Shown here: positions 1-11,845 of the stretch, piece after piece
How positions within the stretch are numbered: position 1 is the first letter of the stretch
Layout: each line of letters begins with the position of its first letter
From: Microbacterium lushaniae
Lineage (GTDB): Bacteria; Actinomycetota; Actinomycetes; Actinomycetales; Microbacteriaceae
Assembly: GCF_008727775.1 (NCBI RefSeq)
Contig: NZ_CP044232.1
Location: 1-64,000 of the forward strand
Direction of reading: 5' to 3'
DNA: 64,000 nucleotides
Made by a program: the position numbers and the translations under genes
Notes under the pieces: generated by a model
Seen by the model: only the letters and a program-made list of their open reading frames with translations
The model's database searches: none
Told to the model about the DNA's origin: nothing

Positions 1-32
1 TTTCGTCGCCATCGACCACCCTCGGGGGAGCC

Positions 33-1451
33 ATGTCAGACACCGACACATCGGACGTGCCCCTCTGGACGGCGGTGCTCGACCTCCTCCTCGCCGATGA
101 GCGGGTCACGCCCCAGCTCCAGGGATTCCTCCACCTCGTGGTCCCGAGCGGTGTGTACGCAGGTGTGCTCTACCTCGATGTGCCCAACGACCTCACCGCG
201 GCGCAGATCAACAAGCGCCTGCGTCTTCCCCTCCTCGAAGCCCTCACCAAGGTGGATGCCCCGGAGCCGGCCACCTCCTTCCGCGTCGCCGTGAACCCCG
301 ACCTGATCGACGCCCACCTGACCGCACCCATCTCCCTGCAGTCCGCGGCGCCGCCGCCGCCCCCCGTCTCCCGCCCCGCCCCCGACGATGCCGGCGAGGC
401 CGCGTCGCCGGCATCCCGCAGCGACACGCGCCTGAACCCCAAGTACACGTTCGACAACTTCGTCATCGGCCAGTCCAACCGGTTCTCGCACGCCGCCGCG
501 GTCGCCGTCGCCGAGGCGCCGGCCAAGGCCTACAACCCGCTGTTCATCTACGGCGACTCAGGCCTCGGCAAGACCCACCTCCTGCATGCCATCGGCGACT
601 ATGCCGTGAGCATGTACGCGGGAATCCGCGTGCGGTACGTCTCCAGCGAAGAGTTCACCAACGACTTCATCAACTCCATCGTCAACAACCGCGGTTCCGC
701 CTTCCAGGCCCGCTACCGCGACGTCGACATCCTGCTGATCGACGACATCCAGTTCCTGCAGGGGCGCGCGGAGACGCAGGAGGCGTTCTTCCACACGTTC
801 AACACGCTGCACGACCACGACAAACAGGTCGTGATCACCAGCGACGTGGCGCCCAAGCTCCTCACCGGCTTCGAAGACCGCATGCGCAGCCGGTTCGAGT
901 GGGGCCTCATCACCGACGTGCAGGCGCCGGACCTGGAGACGCGCATCGCGATCCTCCGCAAGAAGGCGCAGAGCGAGCGCCTGCAGATCCCCGACGAGGT
1001 GCTCGAGTACATCGCGAGCGTCGTGTCCTCGAACATCCGCGAACTCGAGGGCGCCCTCATCCGCGTCTCCGCCTTCGCGAGCCTCAACCGCTCGAATCTG
1101 GACATGTCACTGGCCCAGACGGTGCTGCGCGACATCATCGACCAGGACGACGCCAACGTGGTCTCGCCGACCGACATCATCACCGCGACCGCTCAGTACT
1201 TCAAGCTCTCCGTCGATGACCTGTACGGCTCCAGCCGGTCCCAGGCCGTCGCCACGGCGCGCCAGATCGCGATGTATCTGTGCCGCGAACGCACGAGCCT
1301 GTCGCTGCCGAAGATCGGTCAGCTCTTCGGGAACCGCGATCACACCACGGTGATGTACGCGTACAAGAAGATCAGCGACCTCATGAAAGAGCGTCGCTCG
1401 ATCTACAACCAGGTCTCCGAGATCACCACTCAGCTGGGCCGTTCTCGCTGA
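33..1451 (+). CDS. dnaA: Chromosomal replication initiator protein DnaA
   Basis: DnaA is the AAA+ initiator that binds DnaA boxes at oriC, melts the origin and loads the replicative helicase. The 472-residue protein has a domain I of about 100 residues, a Pro/Ala-rich linker (residues ~104-130), and an AAA+ domain with Walker A GDSGLGKT (174-181) and Walker [10 protein letters not shown]. Its C-terminal domain IV carries the DNA-binding signature [13 protein letters not shown]. The ATG at 33 follows a GGGGGAG ribosome site. The linker is short compared with the long domain II of some streptomycetes. It is the first gene of the dnaA-dnaN-recF block and the 407 bp downstream form oriC. DnaA boxes there imply the usual autoregulation, though the promoter lies before the window. 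Identification is secure. Confidence 0.98.
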   Translation: MSDTDTSDVPLWTAVLDLLLADERVTPQLQGFLHLVVPSGVYAGVLYLDVPNDLTAAQINKRLRLPLLEALTKVDAPEPATSFRVAVNPDLIDAHLTAPISLQSAAPPPPPVSRPAPDDAGEAASPASRSDTRLNPKYTFDNFVIGQSNRFSHAAAVAVAEAPAKAYNPLFIYGDSGLGKTHLLHAIGDYAVSMYAGIRVRYVSSEEFTNDFINSIVNNRGSAFQARYRDVDILLIDDIQFLQGRAETQEAFFHTFNTLHDHDKQVVITSDVAPKLLTGFEDRMRSRFEWGLITDVQAPDLETRIAILRKKAQSERLQIPDEVLEYIASVVSSNIRELEGALIRVSAFASLNRSNLDMSLAQTVLRDIIDQDDANVVSPTDIITATAQYFKLSVDDLYGSSRSQAVATARQIAMYLCRERTSLSLPKIGQLFGNRDHTTVMYAYKKISDLMKERRSIYNQVSEITTQLGRSR

Positions 1452-1858
1452 ACCACGCGACGCGCCCGGCACTCCCCGCGTTCTTGACACCGCTGTGCGG
1501 TGCCTTCATCATGCGGTTCTGCACAGTGTGGATAACCTGTGGATAACCGTGGACGACACGCCTGAGTCATGTGAGTTGTTTCCCCCGTCGCTGTGGAGGA
1601 CGCGGAATTACACGGTTGTGATTACACGACGTTCTCCGGAGCCGTTCCGCAGGCGTCCCACATCTCACACGCGTGTAGTTCCCATGTCCCGCGTGGCATC
1701 GCACGATCTATCCACAGTTTCCACAGCTGTTAACAAGATGAAGAGAAATCCCTTCGAGGAAATCCACTCGATCACCTTGACGGTGGGAACGGGTGCTTCC
1801 GGGAACACAGGACTCGGGCACTAGCATGGGTACGCCAGACGAAGCCGAGGGAGCACCC
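1452..1858. other. oriC: oriC: dnaA-dnaN intergenic replication origin
   Basis: This 407-bp gap between dnaA and dnaN carries two perfect DnaA boxes in the same orientation, TGTGGATAA at 1527-1535 and 1538-1546, with starts 11 bp apart. An opposite-orientation near-match CTATCCACA lies at 1708-1716 and weaker matches at 1591-1600 (TGTGGAGGA) and 1717-1725 (GTTTCCACA). A comparatively AT-rich stretch around 1729-1752 (TTAACAAGATGAAGAGAAAT) sits just past the right-hand boxes and may be the unwinding element. Position, box content and orientation are typical of actinobacterial oriC. Exact borders are inferred. Confidence 0.9.
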
Positions 1859-3010
1859 GTGAAGTTTCACGTCAATCGCGATGTGTTCAGCGAAGCCGTG
1901 TCGTTCGTCGTCAAGCTCCTTCCGCAGCGCAACCCGCAGCCGATCCTCGCGGGCGTGCTGATCGAAGCGGGCGAAGGCGGGCTCTCGCTCGCGGCTTTCG
2001 ACTACGAAGCCTCGGCGCGCACGACGATCGAGGCGACCGTCGACGAACCCGGCACGATCCTCGTGCACGGTCGTCTGCTCTCCGAGATCGCGAGCCGTCT
2101 GCCCAACGCGCCGATTCAGATCACCGTCGACGACGACGGCGGCATCCTGTTGTCGTGCGGCTCTGCGCGGTTCACCCTCGCGTCCATGCCCGTTCAGGAA
2201 TACCCTGCGATCCCCGAGGTCAGCGGTCAGTCCGGGCTCGTGCCGGCCGAGGATTTCGCGACCGCGATCGCCCAGGTGGCTTTCGCCGCGTCGCGCGATG
2301 ACGTCACCCCCGTCCTCACCGGCGTGCAGCTCGAAGTCACCGGTACCACGCTGAGCCTCGTCGCCACCGACCGTTACCGCGTCGCTCTGCGTGAGATCCC
2401 GTGGGACGGCGGCTCCACCGCGAGCGAGGAGCCGATCACCGCACTGGTGCCGGCGCGCACGCTGCAGGAGGTCGGGAAGACCTTCGCACACGGCGGCGAC
2501 ATCGCCATCGCGTTCTCCGGCTCGGGCGATCGCGAGATCATCGCCTTCACCGCGGGCAACAAGACCGTCACTTCTCTCCTGATCAAGGGCAATTTCCCGC
2601 CCGTGCGGCGCCTCTTCCCCGCTCAGACCGAGCACCACGCCGTGGTCAACACCGCCGAGCTCGCCGAAGCCGTCCGCCGGGTGTCTCTCGTGCTCGATCG
2701 TTCTGCCCCGCTGCGGTTCACCTTCTCCAGCGACTCGGTTTCGATGGATGCTTCGGGCACCGAGCAGGCACGAGCCACGGAGTCCGTCGACGCGACGCTG
2801 CTGGGCGAGGATGTGACGCTGGGTCTGAACCCGCAGTACCTGCTGGAGTCCCTGGGCGCGGTCAAGAGCGAGTTCACCCGCGTGACTTTCACCTCGAGCG
2901 AGAACGCGAACAAGCTCAGCCCCGTGCTGGTGACGCCTCAGACTTCGGTCGACAAGGGCGGCGCGGAGTCGTTCAAGTACCTCCTGCAGCCCAATCTCCT
3001 CCTGCGCTGA
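1859..3010 (+). CDS. dnaN: DNA polymerase III subunit beta (sliding clamp)
   Basis: This is the ring-shaped processivity clamp that tethers DNA polymerase III and other repair proteins to DNA. The frame is open further upstream, but the GTG at 1859 is chosen because it gives the canonical start MKFHVNRDVFSEAVSFVVK, is preceded by GAGGGAG, and gives 383 residues, the normal family size. Three repeated clamp domains are expected; the protein ends with LLQPNLLLR, near the usual C-terminus. An ATG at 1826 would add 11 residues without similarity and reach into oriC. It lies 51 bp before recF in the same orientation, as in most actinobacteria. Confidence 0.96.
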   Translation: MKFHVNRDVFSEAVSFVVKLLPQRNPQPILAGVLIEAGEGGLSLAAFDYEASARTTIEATVDEPGTILVHGRLLSEIASRLPNAPIQITVDDDGGILLSCGSARFTLASMPVQEYPAIPEVSGQSGLVPAEDFATAIAQVAFAASRDDVTPVLTGVQLEVTGTTLSLVATDRYRVALREIPWDGGSTASEEPITALVPARTLQEVGKTFAHGGDIAIAFSGSGDREIIAFTAGNKTVTSLLIKGNFPPVRRLFPAQTEHHAVVNTAELAEAVRRVSLVLDRSAPLRFTFSSDSVSMDASGTEQARATESVDATLLGEDVTLGLNPQYLLESLGAVKSEFTRVTFTSSENANKLSPVLVTPQTSVDKGGAESFKYLLQPNLLLR

Positions 3011-3061
3011 CGCTCCCGCCGCGGCGTCCGCGGCGTCGCACGTCGGAATTAGGGTGGTCGC

Positions 3062-4219
3062 ATGATCGTGGAGCAGCTCGGGCTCGTCGACTTCCGTAAT
3101 TACACGGTCGCTGACCTCTCACTGCACCCCGGTCCCAACGTCTTCGTGGGACGCAACGGTCAGGGCAAGACCAACCTCGTCGAAGCCGTCGCCTACCTCG
3201 CCACGCTGGGCTCGCACCGCGTCTCTTCCGACGCACCGATGGTCCGCGACGGAGCCGAGGCGGCGATCGTGCGGGCGCGACTGGCCCATGGTGACCGCCG
3301 CGTGCTGCTGGAACTCCAGCTGAACCGCAGCGGGTCCAACAAGGCGCGCGTGAACGGCTCCGCCGTGCGCACGGCGGAGCTCCCGCGGTACGCGCAGGTG
3401 GTGCTGTTCGCGCCCGAAGACCTCCAGATCGTGCGCGGTGACCCCTCCGCCCGTCGTCGTTTCGCCGACGCGCTTCTCATTCAGCGGGCGCCGCGCCTGG
3501 CCGGTGTGCTGGCCGACTACGACCGCGTGCTGCGGCAGCGCGGGGCGCTCCTGAAGTCGGCGCGGGCGCGTGGCATCCGCGGGGACGCGCTGTCCACCCT
3601 CGACGTGTGGGATGACAAACTCGTCGCCCTGGGTACCGAGGTGATCCAAGCCCGCCTGGCTCTCGCGGCGGATCTGTCCGAGCCGGTCGCGGCGGCCTAC
3701 ACCGCGATCGCCGGCGCCGACCACGAGCCGCGGCTGGAGTGGGCGCTGTCGGTGCGGGGCGGCGATCCCGAGGAGGGTGAATCGTCGTCGTCGGATGCTG
3801 CCGAACCCGCCTCCATCGCCGATCAGTTCCGCGCGGCGCTGGCAGCGCGGCGCTCAGCCGAACTCGAACGCGGGCTGACGCTGGTGGGCCCGCACCGCGA
3901 CGACCTGGTGCTGCGGGTGCGGGGCCTGCCCGTGCGCGGGTACGCCTCGCACGGCGAATCGTGGTCGGTCGCCCTCGCGCTGCGCCTGGCATCGGCCGAA
4001 CTGCTGCGCGCCGAGTCGCGGCTGGGAGACCCGGTGCTCATCCTCGACGACGTGTTCGCCGAACTCGACGCGGGCCGGCGCGCGCGCCTGGCGGAGCTGG
4101 CCGGCGGCTACGAGCAGGTCATCGTCACCTCCGCTGTGGAAGAGGACGTGCCCGACGGGCTCCGTGCCCACGTCGTGCGGGTCGAAGCCGGACGCATCCT
4201 GGAGGATGCAGATGTCTGA
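3062..4219 (+). CDS. recF: DNA replication/repair protein RecF
   Basis: RecF is an SMC-like ATPase that helps load RecA at single-strand gaps. Visible motifs are the N-terminal DFRNY segment, Walker A GRNGQGKTN (about residues 29-37), and the C-terminal Walker B ILDDVFAELD followed by the D-loop. The 385 residues match the family. A Glu/Ser-rich insert (around residues 238-250) has no obvious function. The ATG at 3062 follows AGGGTGG. The stop overlaps the start of the next gene by 8 nt, indicating translational coupling. Confidence 0.96.
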   Translation: MIVEQLGLVDFRNYTVADLSLHPGPNVFVGRNGQGKTNLVEAVAYLATLGSHRVSSDAPMVRDGAEAAIVRARLAHGDRRVLLELQLNRSGSNKARVNGSAVRTAELPRYAQVVLFAPEDLQIVRGDPSARRRFADALLIQRAPRLAGVLADYDRVLRQRGALLKSARARGIRGDALSTLDVWDDKLVALGTEVIQARLALAADLSEPVAAAYTAIAGADHEPRLEWALSVRGGDPEEGESSSSDAAEPASIADQFRAALAARRSAELERGLTLVGPHRDDLVLRVRGLPVRGYASHGESWSVALALRLASAELLRAESRLGDPVLILDDVFAELDAGRRARLAELAGGYEQVIVTSAVEEDVPDGLRAHVVRVEAGRILEDADV

Positions 4220-4703
4220 CAAGGGAGCCCCCGACGTCCCCGAGACCATCGCGACCTACCTGCGCCTGCGCGGACTGGAACCGTCGAAGTTCCGCCGCCG
4301 GCGTGGGCCCCGCCCGGTGGCCGATGAGAACCAGCCGTTCATGGGCGGACGCGATCCGCACGGGGTCGGCGACGTGCTCGACACCCTCACCCGGGATGCC
4401 GGTTGGGAGCCGCAGCTCGCACGCGCCGACATCGCCCGCACGTGGGAGGAGGTGGCCGGCGCCGAGACCGGACGGCACACCCGTCCGGTCGCGCTGGATG
4501 CGGGTCTGCTGACGGTCCAGGCCGACTCGACGGCGTGGGCGAAGCAGCTGCAGCTCATGCGTGCACAGGTGCTTTCGGAGATCATGCGGCGCTTCCCCGA
4601 GGCGGGGGTCGACGCGATCCGGTTCATCGGGCCGGACGTCCCCTCCTGGAAATGGGGTCCGAGAGCCATTCCAGGCCGTGGTCCGCGCGATACCTACGGC
4701 TGA
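4212..4703 (+). CDS. DciA-like DUF721 protein
   Basis: This 163-residue protein has the DUF721 fold (LARADIARTWEEVAGAETG, then the VQADSTAWAKQLQLMR segment) found in DciA, a bacterial helicase operator that helps DnaB at the origin. In actinobacteria the gene is almost always between recF and gyrB, as here. The ATG at 4212 is chosen because GGAGGA at 4201-4206 is 5 nt upstream; an upstream extension would lie wholly inside recF. It overlaps recF by 8 nt. A basic N-terminal region (RRRRGPR-like, residues ~25-40) could contact DNA. DciA function is inferred from the family, not shown here. Confidence 0.85.
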   Translation: MSDKGAPDVPETIATYLRLRGLEPSKFRRRRGPRPVADENQPFMGGRDPHGVGDVLDTLTRDAGWEPQLARADIARTWEEVAGAETGRHTRPVALDAGLLTVQADSTAWAKQLQLMRAQVLSEIMRRFPEAGVDAIRFIGPDVPSWKWGPRAIPGRGPRDTYG

Positions 4704-4825
4704 ACCACGTTCAGGGCTGTCCGGGCAGATTTCAACGCGCCACAGGGGCGTACACGCATCGGAGAACACCTCCAGGTTGGTAGACTGGGAGAACATCTGC
4801 CGACCTGTATGGAGCGCGCGAACTT

Positions 4826-6862
4826 ATGACGTCCGAGAACCCCGCCAACGTTCCCGAAGAAGCCGCTTCCGCTCCCACGAAGAACCCGCACGAGTACGGC
4901 GCAGACGAGATCCAGGTGCTCGAGGGTCTCGAGGCTGTCCGCAAGCGCCCGGGTATGTACATCGGCTCGACCGGTGAGCGCGGGTTGCACCACCTGGTCT
5001 ACGAGATCGTGGACAACTCCGTGGATGAGGCCCTCGCCGGCTACTGCGACACGATCGGCGTGACGATCCTGCCCGACGGGGCCGTGCGCGTGGTCGACAA
5101 CGGTCGCGGCATCCCGGTGGACATGCACCGCACCGAGAAGAAGTCGACCGTCGAGGTCGTCCTCACGGTGCTGCACGCCGGCGGCAAGTTCGGCGGCGGC
5201 GGGTACGCGGTCTCCGGCGGGCTCCATGGCGTCGGCTCCTCCGTGGTCAACGCACTCTCCTCACGCCTGGACGTGGAAGTCCGGCGACAGGGTCACGTGT
5301 GGCGCCAGTCGTTCCGCGACGGCGGTGTGCCGGTGGCGCCCCTGGAGAAGGGCGAGGCGAGCGATGGGACCGGCACGACCATCACGTTCTGGCCGGATGA
5401 GAGCATCTTCGACACGGTCGACTTCGACTACGAGACCCTTCGGACGCGTTTCCAGCAGATGGCGTTCCTCAACAAGGGGCTGCGCATCGATCTGAGCGAC
5501 GAGCGGCCGCAGTCGGTCTCGGTCGAGGCGAGCGAAACCGGCGAGGAGATCCCGCACCAGCCGCACGACAGCTTCCTGTACGAGCGCGGACTCGTGGACT
5601 ACGTCGAGTACCTCAACAAGGTGCGTCGCTCCGAGGTGGTCAACGACGTCATCATCGACTTCGAGTCGGAGGACAACAACCGCAAGATCGCGCTCGAGAT
5701 GGCGATGCAGTGGACCACCAGCTACAGCGAGAACGTCTTCACGTTCGCCAACACGATCAACACCCACGAGGGCGGCACCCACGAAGAGGGATTCCGTGCG
5801 GCCCTGACCACTCTGGTCAACCGGTACGCGCGCGCCAACAACCTCCTCAAAGAGAAGGACGACAACCTCACGGGTGAGGATGTGCGCGAGGGGCTGACCG
5901 CTGTGCTCTCGGTCAAGCTCTCCGAGCCGCAGTTCGAGGGTCAGACCAAGACCAAACTCGGCAACACCGAGGCCAAGGCGTACGTGCAGAAGGTGGTCGG
6001 CGACCAGCTCGGCGATTGGTTCGACCGCAACCCGGTGCAGGCCAAGAACATCATCCGCAAGGCCATCGACGCAGCCACCGCCCGCCTTGCCGCGCGCAAG
6101 GCCCGCGAGACCGCGCGGCGCAAGAGCGTGTTCGAATCGGCGGCGATGCCCGACAAGCTCAAGGACTGCACGAGCAAGGACCCCTCGATCAGCGAGATCT
6201 TCCTCGTGGAGGGCGACTCGGCCGGTGGCTCTGCCGTGCAGGGACGCGACCCGCACACGCAGGCGATCCTGGCGCTGCGCGGGAAGATCCTCAACGTCGA
6301 GCGCGCGCGGCTGGACCGGGCGCTGGGCAACAAGGAAGTCCAGGCGATGATCCAGGCTTTCGGCACGGGCATCGGCGAGGACTTCGACATCGAGAAGGCG
6401 CGATACCACAAGATCGTGCTGATGGCCGATGCCGACGTCGACGGTCAGCACATCACGACGCTCCTGCTCACGCTGCTGTTCCGCTACATGCGCGGGCTCA
6501 TCGAGGCCGGGTTCGTCTACCTCGCGCAGCCGCCGCTGTACCGCATCAAGTGGTCCAACCACGCGCACGAGTACGCCTACAGCGACCGTGAGCGCGACGC
6601 GCTGATCGTGGCCGGGCAGGCCGAGGGCAAGCGCATCCCGAAGGACAACGCCATCCAGCGGTACAAGGGTCTGGGCGAGATGAACGACCACGAGCTGTGG
6701 GAGACCACGATGGACCCGCAGACCCGCACCCTCCGCCAGGTGACGATCGATGATGCGGCCTCGGCCGATGAGATCTTCTCGGTGCTCATGGGTGAAGACG
6801 TCGAATCCCGTCGCGGGTTCATCCAGCGCAACGCGAAAGACGTGCGCTTCCTCGACATCTGA
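4826..6862 (+). CDS. gyrB: DNA gyrase subunit B
   Basis: This is the ATPase subunit of DNA gyrase, which introduces negative supercoils with GyrA. The 678-residue protein has the GHKL ATPase domain ([36 protein letters not shown]), the transducer domain, and the TOPRIM domain with EGDSAGGSA and the metal-binding DADVDGQHI. The C-terminal [11 protein letters not shown] motif and a normal ending [11 protein letters not shown] show it is complete. The 122-bp gap upstream contains TAGACT (4781-4786), a plausible -10 hexamer without a clear -35. It is followed 34 bp later by gyrA. Confidence 0.98.
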   Translation: MTSENPANVPEEAASAPTKNPHEYGADEIQVLEGLEAVRKRPGMYIGSTGERGLHHLVYEIVDNSVDEALAGYCDTIGVTILPDGAVRVVDNGRGIPVDMHRTEKKSTVEVVLTVLHAGGKFGGGGYAVSGGLHGVGSSVVNALSSRLDVEVRRQGHVWRQSFRDGGVPVAPLEKGEASDGTGTTITFWPDESIFDTVDFDYETLRTRFQQMAFLNKGLRIDLSDERPQSVSVEASETGEEIPHQPHDSFLYERGLVDYVEYLNKVRRSEVVNDVIIDFESEDNNRKIALEMAMQWTTSYSENVFTFANTINTHEGGTHEEGFRAALTTLVNRYARANNLLKEKDDNLTGEDVREGLTAVLSVKLSEPQFEGQTKTKLGNTEAKAYVQKVVGDQLGDWFDRNPVQAKNIIRKAIDAATARLAARKARETARRKSVFESAAMPDKLKDCTSKDPSISEIFLVEGDSAGGSAVQGRDPHTQAILALRGKILNVERARLDRALGNKEVQAMIQAFGTGIGEDFDIEKARYHKIVLMADADVDGQHITTLLLTLLFRYMRGLIEAGFVYLAQPPLYRIKWSNHAHEYAYSDRERDALIVAGQAEGKRIPKDNAIQRYKGLGEMNDHELWETTMDPQTRTLRQVTIDDAASADEIFSVLMGEDVESRRGFIQRNAKDVRFLDI

Positions 6863-6896
6863 GCTCGCCGCCGACCTTACGAAGAACTGAGAAGAC

Positions 6897-9472
<2,576 letters not shown>

Positions 9473-9476
<4 letters not shown>

Positions 9477-9877
9477 GCACGGTAGCCGACAAGCTCGCCA
9501 AGAAGTCCACCCACAAGACCGGGGCCAAGCAGGTGCGCCTGCGACTGGTCTACGTGGACTTCTGGTCGGCGCTCAAGCTCTCGTTCCTGGCCGCGGTCGC
9601 CTTGGCGATCGTCACCGTGGTGTCGTTCTTCCTCATCTACATGGTCGTGAAGACCACGGGGCTCATCGACCGTGTGGATGAGTTCTTCACGAGCTTCTCC
9701 GACGGCGGTGTGTCGCTGGAGGCGTTCGTGGGGCTGCCCCAGGTGATGGCATTCGCTGCCATCGTGGCGATCCTCAACCTCGTCGTCGTGACGGTGCTGG
9801 GCGCCGTGGTCGCCGGCATCTACAACCTCGCGGTCAAGGTCACCGGAGGACTCCTCGTCGGTTTCACGTCGAACTGA
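9473..9877 (+). CDS. DUF3566 small membrane protein
   Basis: This 134-residue protein has a basic N-terminus, a membrane segment at about residues 34-60 ([24 protein letters not shown]) and a second near 93-118. It matches the DUF3566 family, found directly downstream of gyrA across actinobacteria, for example Rv0007 of Mycobacterium tuberculosis. Function is not established. The start overlaps gyrA by 4 nt (ATGA), so it is probably translated from the gyrA message. The sequence ending [12 protein letters not shown] is typical of the family. It precedes the two tRNA genes. Confidence 0.88.
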
Positions 9878-9882
9878 TCCGA

Positions 9883-9912
9883 TTCGGAAAAAGCCCGCAG
9901 GTCGGGTAAAGT
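9883..9912 (+). promoter_or_regulatory. Possible tRNA promoter
   Basis: TTCGGA (9883-9888) and TAAAGT (9907-9912) are separated by 18 bp and end 35 bp before the mature tRNA-Ile. The spacing fits a sigma-70-type promoter but the -35 is weak. A second TTGACG at about 9921 is an alternative -35. Low confidence. Confidence 0.3.
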
Positions 9913-9947
9913 CGACGAGGTTGACGACATGCGCGTCAGCGCGATTC

Positions 9948-10021
9948 GGGGCTATAGCTCAGGCGGTTAGAGCGCTTCACTGATAATGAAGAGGTCCCAG
10001 GTTCAAGTCCTGGTAGCCCCA
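9948..10021 (+). tRNA. tRNA-Ile (anticodon GAT)
   Basis: A 74-nt cloverleaf: acceptor GGGGCTA pairs with TAGCCCC, with discriminator A at 10021. The anticodon stem CTTCA/TGAAG encloses loop CTGATAA with anticodon GAT at 9982-9984. The T arm contains GTTCAAGTC. No CCA is encoded. It is followed 12 nt later by tRNA-Ala. Confidence 0.97.
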
Positions 10022-10033
10022 CTCTCAGCCCTG

Positions 10034-10106
10034 GGGGCCTTAGCTCAGTTGGTAGAGCGCCTGCTTTGCAAGCAGGATGTCAGCGGTTCGAATCCGCTAG
10101 GCTCCA
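10034..10106 (+). tRNA. tRNA-Ala (anticodon TGC); probable integration site
   Basis: A 73-nt cloverleaf: acceptor GGGGCCT pairs with AGGCTCC (one G-T pair), discriminator A at 10106. The anticodon stem CCTGC/GCAGG encloses TTTGCAA with anticodon TGC. The T arm is AGCGG-TTCGAAT-CCGCT. No CCA is encoded here. The 3' half (10061-10107) recurs imperfectly at 20611-20657, which makes this gene the likely attachment site of the island that follows. Confidence 0.97.
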
Positions 10107-10273
10107 CACCCTGCTCGTACCGTTGAGTCGTATCGAGGCGCGCACGATTCCCGCTCTCCTTTTGGTCAAGGTCCGTTCTTCCGCTTGGAGTGCGTCGGAG
10201 ATCTTGGTTGCTGGCGCGCACCCTGATCCAGTCCTGATCTGTGGTGATTCGTCACCGCTGCAAGGATGTCCTC

Positions 10274-10579
10274 ATGCCTAGGCCGTTCCCCAAGGAGTTC
10301 CGGGACGACGTCGTGGCGATCGCGCTGAAGCGGGAGTCGTCGTTCGCGCAGATCGCGAAGGACTTCGGGATCTATGAATCGTGTGTCCAGCGGTGGGTCA
10401 AGATCGCTGAAGTCGACGGCGGCCGCCGTCCGAGCGTGAGTTCGAGCGAAGCGGCCGAGAACCGTGAGCTGCGTAAGCGGGTGGAACGGCTGGAGCAGGA
10501 AGCGGAGATCCTTCGGCGGGCGGGGGCGTATCTGTCGCAGGCGAATCTCTCCGGCCCAAAAGGCTCTACCCGCTCGTGA
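10274..10579 (+). CDS. IS3-family transposase OrfA (helix-turn-helix subunit)
   Basis: A 101-residue product starting at the ATG at 10274 (MPRPFPKEFRDDVVAIALK). It has the HTH of IS3 OrfA proteins (AQIAKDFGIYESCVQRWVK, ~26-44) and a leucine-zipper-like segment (ENRELRKRVERLEQEAEILRR) before the stop. Near the end, CCAAAAG (about 10557) is a plausible -1 slippage site: shifting back one base enters the OrfB frame reading KRLYPLVSELAA. OrfA itself appears intact, but the partner OrfB is broken, so the element cannot move unaided. Confidence 0.75.
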   Translation: MPRPFPKEFRDDVVAIALKRESSFAQIAKDFGIYESCVQRWVKIAEVDGGRRPSVSSSEAAENRELRKRVERLEQEAEILRRAGAYLSQANLSGPKGSTRS

Positions 10580-11420
10580 GTGAACTCGCCGCCCACGGGG
10601 TCCCCGTCGCGGTGACGTGCCGGGTGTTTAAGTTCGTGAACAGCCGTACTACCGGTGGCTGCAAGACCCCGTCCCGCAGCGGGATTGGGAAGACGCGCAC
10701 CTGATCAACGCGGCCCTCGACGTGCATGCCAACGACCCCGCCTTCGGATACCGGTTCATCGACGACGAGCTCGCGGTGGCCGGATTCACCGCGTCGGAGC
10801 GGCGGGTGTACTCGGAGGACGAGATCTTGACCGCGTTGGTCCGCAAGCCGCGCGGCAAGGGACGCCTCGTCGGCCCGCCCGTGCCCGACGATCTCGTGCA
10901 GCGGGAGTTCACCGCGACCGGCGCGGACGGGCTCTGACTCACCGCTATCTCCGAGCACCCGACGGGTGAAGGCAAGCTCTATCTCCGCGCCGTGAAAGAC
11001 GTCTGGTCGAACCGGATCGTGGGGTACTCGATCAGCGAACGGATGACCTCAGAGCTCGCCGTGTCCGCGTTGCGGATGGCGATCCAGCGTCGCAACCCGA
11101 CGGGCACGACCGTTCACAGCGATAGGGGGCAGCCAGTTTCGTTCCCGGCGTTTCCACACAGAACTCGACCGGAACGGGCTTATCGGATCCAGGGGCAGAG
11201 TCGGCGCAGCGGGTGACAACGTGGCGATGGAATCGTTCTCCGCGCTGCTGCAGAAGAACGTGCTCAACAGCCGGCGCTGGCCCACCCGCGACGACCTCCG
11301 CCTCGCCATCGTGACCTGGATCGAACGGACCTATCACCGCCGTCGTCGCCGGCAACGCGTCCTCGGCAACTTGACCCCGGTCGAGTTCGAAGCCATCATG
11401 ACCATACAAGCCGCCTCCGC
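10560..11420 (+). pseudogene. IS3-family transposase OrfB, degenerate (integrase core)
   Basis: Three reading-frame pieces together give an IS3 OrfB. The first (VSELAAHGVPVAVTCRVFK) breaks by loss of about one base near 10638. The second (HANDPAFGYRFIDDELAVAG to DDLVQREFTATGADGL) ends at TGA 10935-10937, where this family usually has Trp. The same frame continues as LTAISEHPTGEGKLYLRAVK, in which the first catalytic Asp of the family's LTDITEH motif reads Ala. After HSDRG an extra G in the run near 11127-11131 shifts the frame again to SQFRSRRFHTELDRNGL and DNVAMESFSALLQKNVL, the last holding the catalytic Glu. The original stop is lost. This is a dead transposase; other indels may be present. 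Confidence 0.85.
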
Positions 11421-11845
11421 GGCATCTGGCGCACGGGATCACGGTGTGACCGACTGCGCTGCCTTGGATAGAGCCGTGTGTTCGACGTCCCGGTCGTCGA
11501 GCCCTGGGTCCGACCCGCTGGCTGATGGTGGCTCCTGGGTCCACTCCCGACCCGCGGGTCGATGCGGTCACGAACGACCAGTCGCCGCGGTACGCTGAAC
11601 CTTCGTCGAGGTGCCGCCGCCTGGGCGCAGGCGCTGCAGCGCGGCGACTGGCGTGCGAACTCTCCGTGGTGCTCAGGACCGTCGCGGCGCACGTGCACGG
11701 TGAAGGGGCCGCGTCTCTCGTGTTGCCAGGCCCGCGGCGGGTGACGCGCCGCCGGCACCGCCGGAACTCCACTGTCGGCCAGACAAGGCGGGCGAGCCGC
11801 GCAACGGTTCCTACATTGCGCGGGTCGCCGGCCTCGGGTCGCGCG
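11421..11845. other. Intergenic decay region
   Basis: About 425 bp between the transposase relic and the 3' end of the MFS gene. No convincing reading frame, RNA or terminator was found. Short GGGTCC/GACCC repeats occur around 11503-11560. It is probably debris from the insertion sequence and neighbouring lost genes. Confidence 0.4.

Larger units (their letters stand above)
10235..11441. mobile_element. IS3-family insertion sequence relic (approximate limits)
   Basis: The limits are a guess from TGATC at 10235-10239 and GATCA at 11437-11441, which give about 1.2 kb, the normal IS3 size, around the orfA and orfB remnants. Only about five terminal bases match between the ends and no target-site duplication was seen, so the borders are weak. 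The relic sits about 130 bp inside the left border of the putative island. Confidence 0.45.

Noticed and set aside
1601..1680. CRISPR-like or iteron array in the oriC region
   Set aside because: The repeated ATTACACG-type words are only two or three short copies with irregular spacing, not an array. No CRISPR repeat was seen anywhere in the window.
4704..4825. A riboswitch or small RNA before gyrB
   Set aside because: No stable conserved fold was seen. Only a TAGACT -10-like hexamer stood out, not enough to report as a feature.
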